Position numbers and translations under genes: made by a program. Source: Rufibacter tibetensis (GTDB lineage Bacteria; Bacteroidota; Bacteroidia; Cytophagales; Hymenobacteraceae). Taken from it: a stretch of DNA of 64,000 nt. Within the stretch, counting starts at the first letter, position 1. Every line of letters begins with the position of its first letter. The notes below the pieces were generated by a model. The model was not told where the DNA came from. It did not search any database and saw only the letters and a list, made by a program, of their open reading frames with translations. Location: positions 3,974,001 to 4,038,000 of the forward strand of contig NZ_CP012643.1 of the NCBI RefSeq assembly GCF_001310085.1. Reading direction: 5' to 3'. Shown piece by piece: positions 63,368 to 64,000 of this stretch.

Positions 63368-63437
63368 GTATACAGAAAAGGGGTGTTTTAAGGCCTGTTT
63401 CATGAAACAGGCCTTAAAACACCCCTTTTCTGTATAC
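63368..63437 (-). terminator. Perfect 70-bp palindrome, terminator of DUF4136 gene
   Basis: Bases 63368-63402 and 63403-63437 are exact reverse complements with no loop (centre TTTCATGAAA). It carries GGGGTG/CACCCC and AAGGCCTG/CAGGCCTT blocks and lies 10 bases past the DUF4136 stop. It is unusually long for a terminator. Confidence 0.75.
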
Positions 63438-63447
63438 TTAGATGCTT

Positions 63448-64000
63448 CTAGTTGTTGGAAGAGTTTTCCCGCAAGTAACCTTTCCGGAATACCCTGTATT
63501 GGTCGAAGATGGTTCTAACGGCCCTGTTCAAATAAGCGGTACTTTCGGAAGTAGGGTCCGAAAGCACCCCCGAGGTATAGCCCTGCCAAACTGCATTTTG
63601 TTTTTTATGGTCTAGGAGAGTCACAAGCAAGGTTCCTTGGCTCATGTACATTTTGATGGGTTTGTACGCTTCGTGCTCTTTGGTAGGCTCTTCATTGTTA
63701 ACCAGCCAAATGTCGAACTCTTCCTGCTCATACCCCTTCATGTTAAGGTCATTGTAGTAAATGTAATAGCTTACCAGTAAGTCCGGCTTCTTGTCACTGT
63801 ACTCGTATCCCTGAATTTCAAGCCGCTCCCTGATGTATTTTTTCAGAACCTCGTAGTTCTTTAAGGTGACGCTATCCTCTTCAGAGGCATGGGTAATAAA
63901 GTTAAAGGTGCGGTATTTGTGAAAAGCCCCGTTATAGCTGTAGTCAGACCCAAATTTACGGTGCCCGAACCCTAGGCAGCTGCTTAACGCCCCTATTAAC
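63448..64000 (-). CDS. DUF4136 lipoprotein (partial, start beyond window)
   Basis: The frame is open from the stop at 63448 to the last base of the window, so the gene continues past it. The first visible residues LIGALSSCLGFGHRKFGSDYS include a lipobox (LSSC), so only the first ~10-15 residues of the signal peptide are missing. The mature part (KYRTFNFITHASEEDS..., KPDLLVSYYIYYNDL, GTLLVTLLDHKKQNAVWQGYTSG, and the ending AVRTIFDQYR) is the pattern of the DUF4136 domain, a small lipoprotein family of unknown role. An internal ATG at 63741 is not a start. Confidence 0.8.
   Translation of the reverse strand, partial: LIGALSSCLGFGHRKFGSDYSYNGAFHKYRTFNFITHASEEDSVTLKNYEVLKKYIRERLEIQGYEYSDKKPDLLVSYYIYYNDLNMKGYEQEEFDIWLVNNEEPTKEHEAYKPIKMYMSQGTLLVTLLDHKKQNAVWQGYTSGVLSDPTSESTAYLNRAVRTIFDQYRVFRKGYLRENSSNN

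Noticed and set aside
1-64000. CRISPR arrays, prophage, complete insertion sequences, rRNA, tRNA and known riboswitches
   Set aside because: No regularly spaced repeats, integrase/transposase genes, or recognisable RNA signatures were found by reading either strand; covariance-model searches could not be run.

Overview
The window looks like chromosomal DNA of a Bacteroidota bacterium, most likely Cytophagales near Hymenobacteraceae (Rufibacter/Nibribacter/Pontibacter-like). This is inferred from the gene families: DUF4249 beside a TonB receptor, DUF4290, DUF3109, DUF5103, DUF4349, TIGR02757 and MutS2. It is also supported by TAnnTTTG-type -7 promoter boxes, the scarcity of Shine-Dalgarno sites, and a lineage-type ribosomal protein L32. 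No rRNA, tRNA, CRISPR array, phage or complete insertion sequence was seen. Gene density is high and most transcription units end in long, clean hairpins.

Layout. 1-5.6 kb: end of a nitrate assimilation cluster, with the tail of a NarK-type transporter, a three-part fused nitrate reductase, and a CobG-like/rubredoxin protein. 5.7-8.1 kb: a DUF457-type membrane protein, an orphan small gene and a mannose-6-P isomerase-type cupin. 9-10.6 kb: an alpha-glucan phosphorylase homologue with Thr where the PLP-binding Lys is expected, followed by a 680-bp non-coding stretch with structured REP/MITE-like DNA. 11.3-16.7 kb: a Bcr/CflA exporter, an OmpR-type two-component pair, and a SulP transporter preceded by four 11-bp-phased TTTTAAT-like repeats. 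16.8-25.7 kb: a Gly/Ser/Tyr-rich prion-like protein, topoisomerase III, a LysM/RlpA-like protein, TIGR02757 and MutS2. 25.8-36.6 kb: MurB, a FucP-type sugar transporter, an RlmL-type methyltransferase, a lipoprotein serpin, a DUF4349 lipoprotein, MurA (active-site Asp variant) with DUF4290, and a UvrD/PcrA helicase.

36.9-44.2 kb is a four-gene outer-membrane operon: exported protein, STN-type TonB receptor, DUF4249 lipoprotein, and a large MG2-like protein with a plug-like segment. It is the best candidate for a poorly described multi-protein system here. 44.6-45.7 kb: a small STAS-like protein and DUF3109. 46.0-51.4 kb is the lipid/translation operon yceD(DUF177)-rpmF-plsX-fabH-efp-accB-accC, read on the minus strand. 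51.7-57.4 kb: pdxA and pepA (minus), diverging from ksgA-mgtE and a D-2-hydroxyacid dehydrogenase (plus). 57.5-64 kb: DUF5103 lipoprotein, ABC-F ATPase, 2H-phosphoesterase, a group II PLP decarboxylase and the truncated end of a DUF4136 lipoprotein.

The genes are mostly housekeeping (envelope, lipid, DNA and ribosome maintenance) with accessory nutrient and surface functions between them. Translation starts were moved inward from the longest frame for ten genes: the mannose-6-P isomerase-type cupin, the Bcr/CflA exporter, murB, the RlmL-type methyltransferase, efp, fabH, pepA, ksgA, the STAS-like gene and the small orphan at 6.6 kb. Family N-termini support most of these, and promoter boxes lying upstream of the chosen start support the exporter, murB and ksgA. 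All functional calls come from reading motifs by eye; no database search was run.
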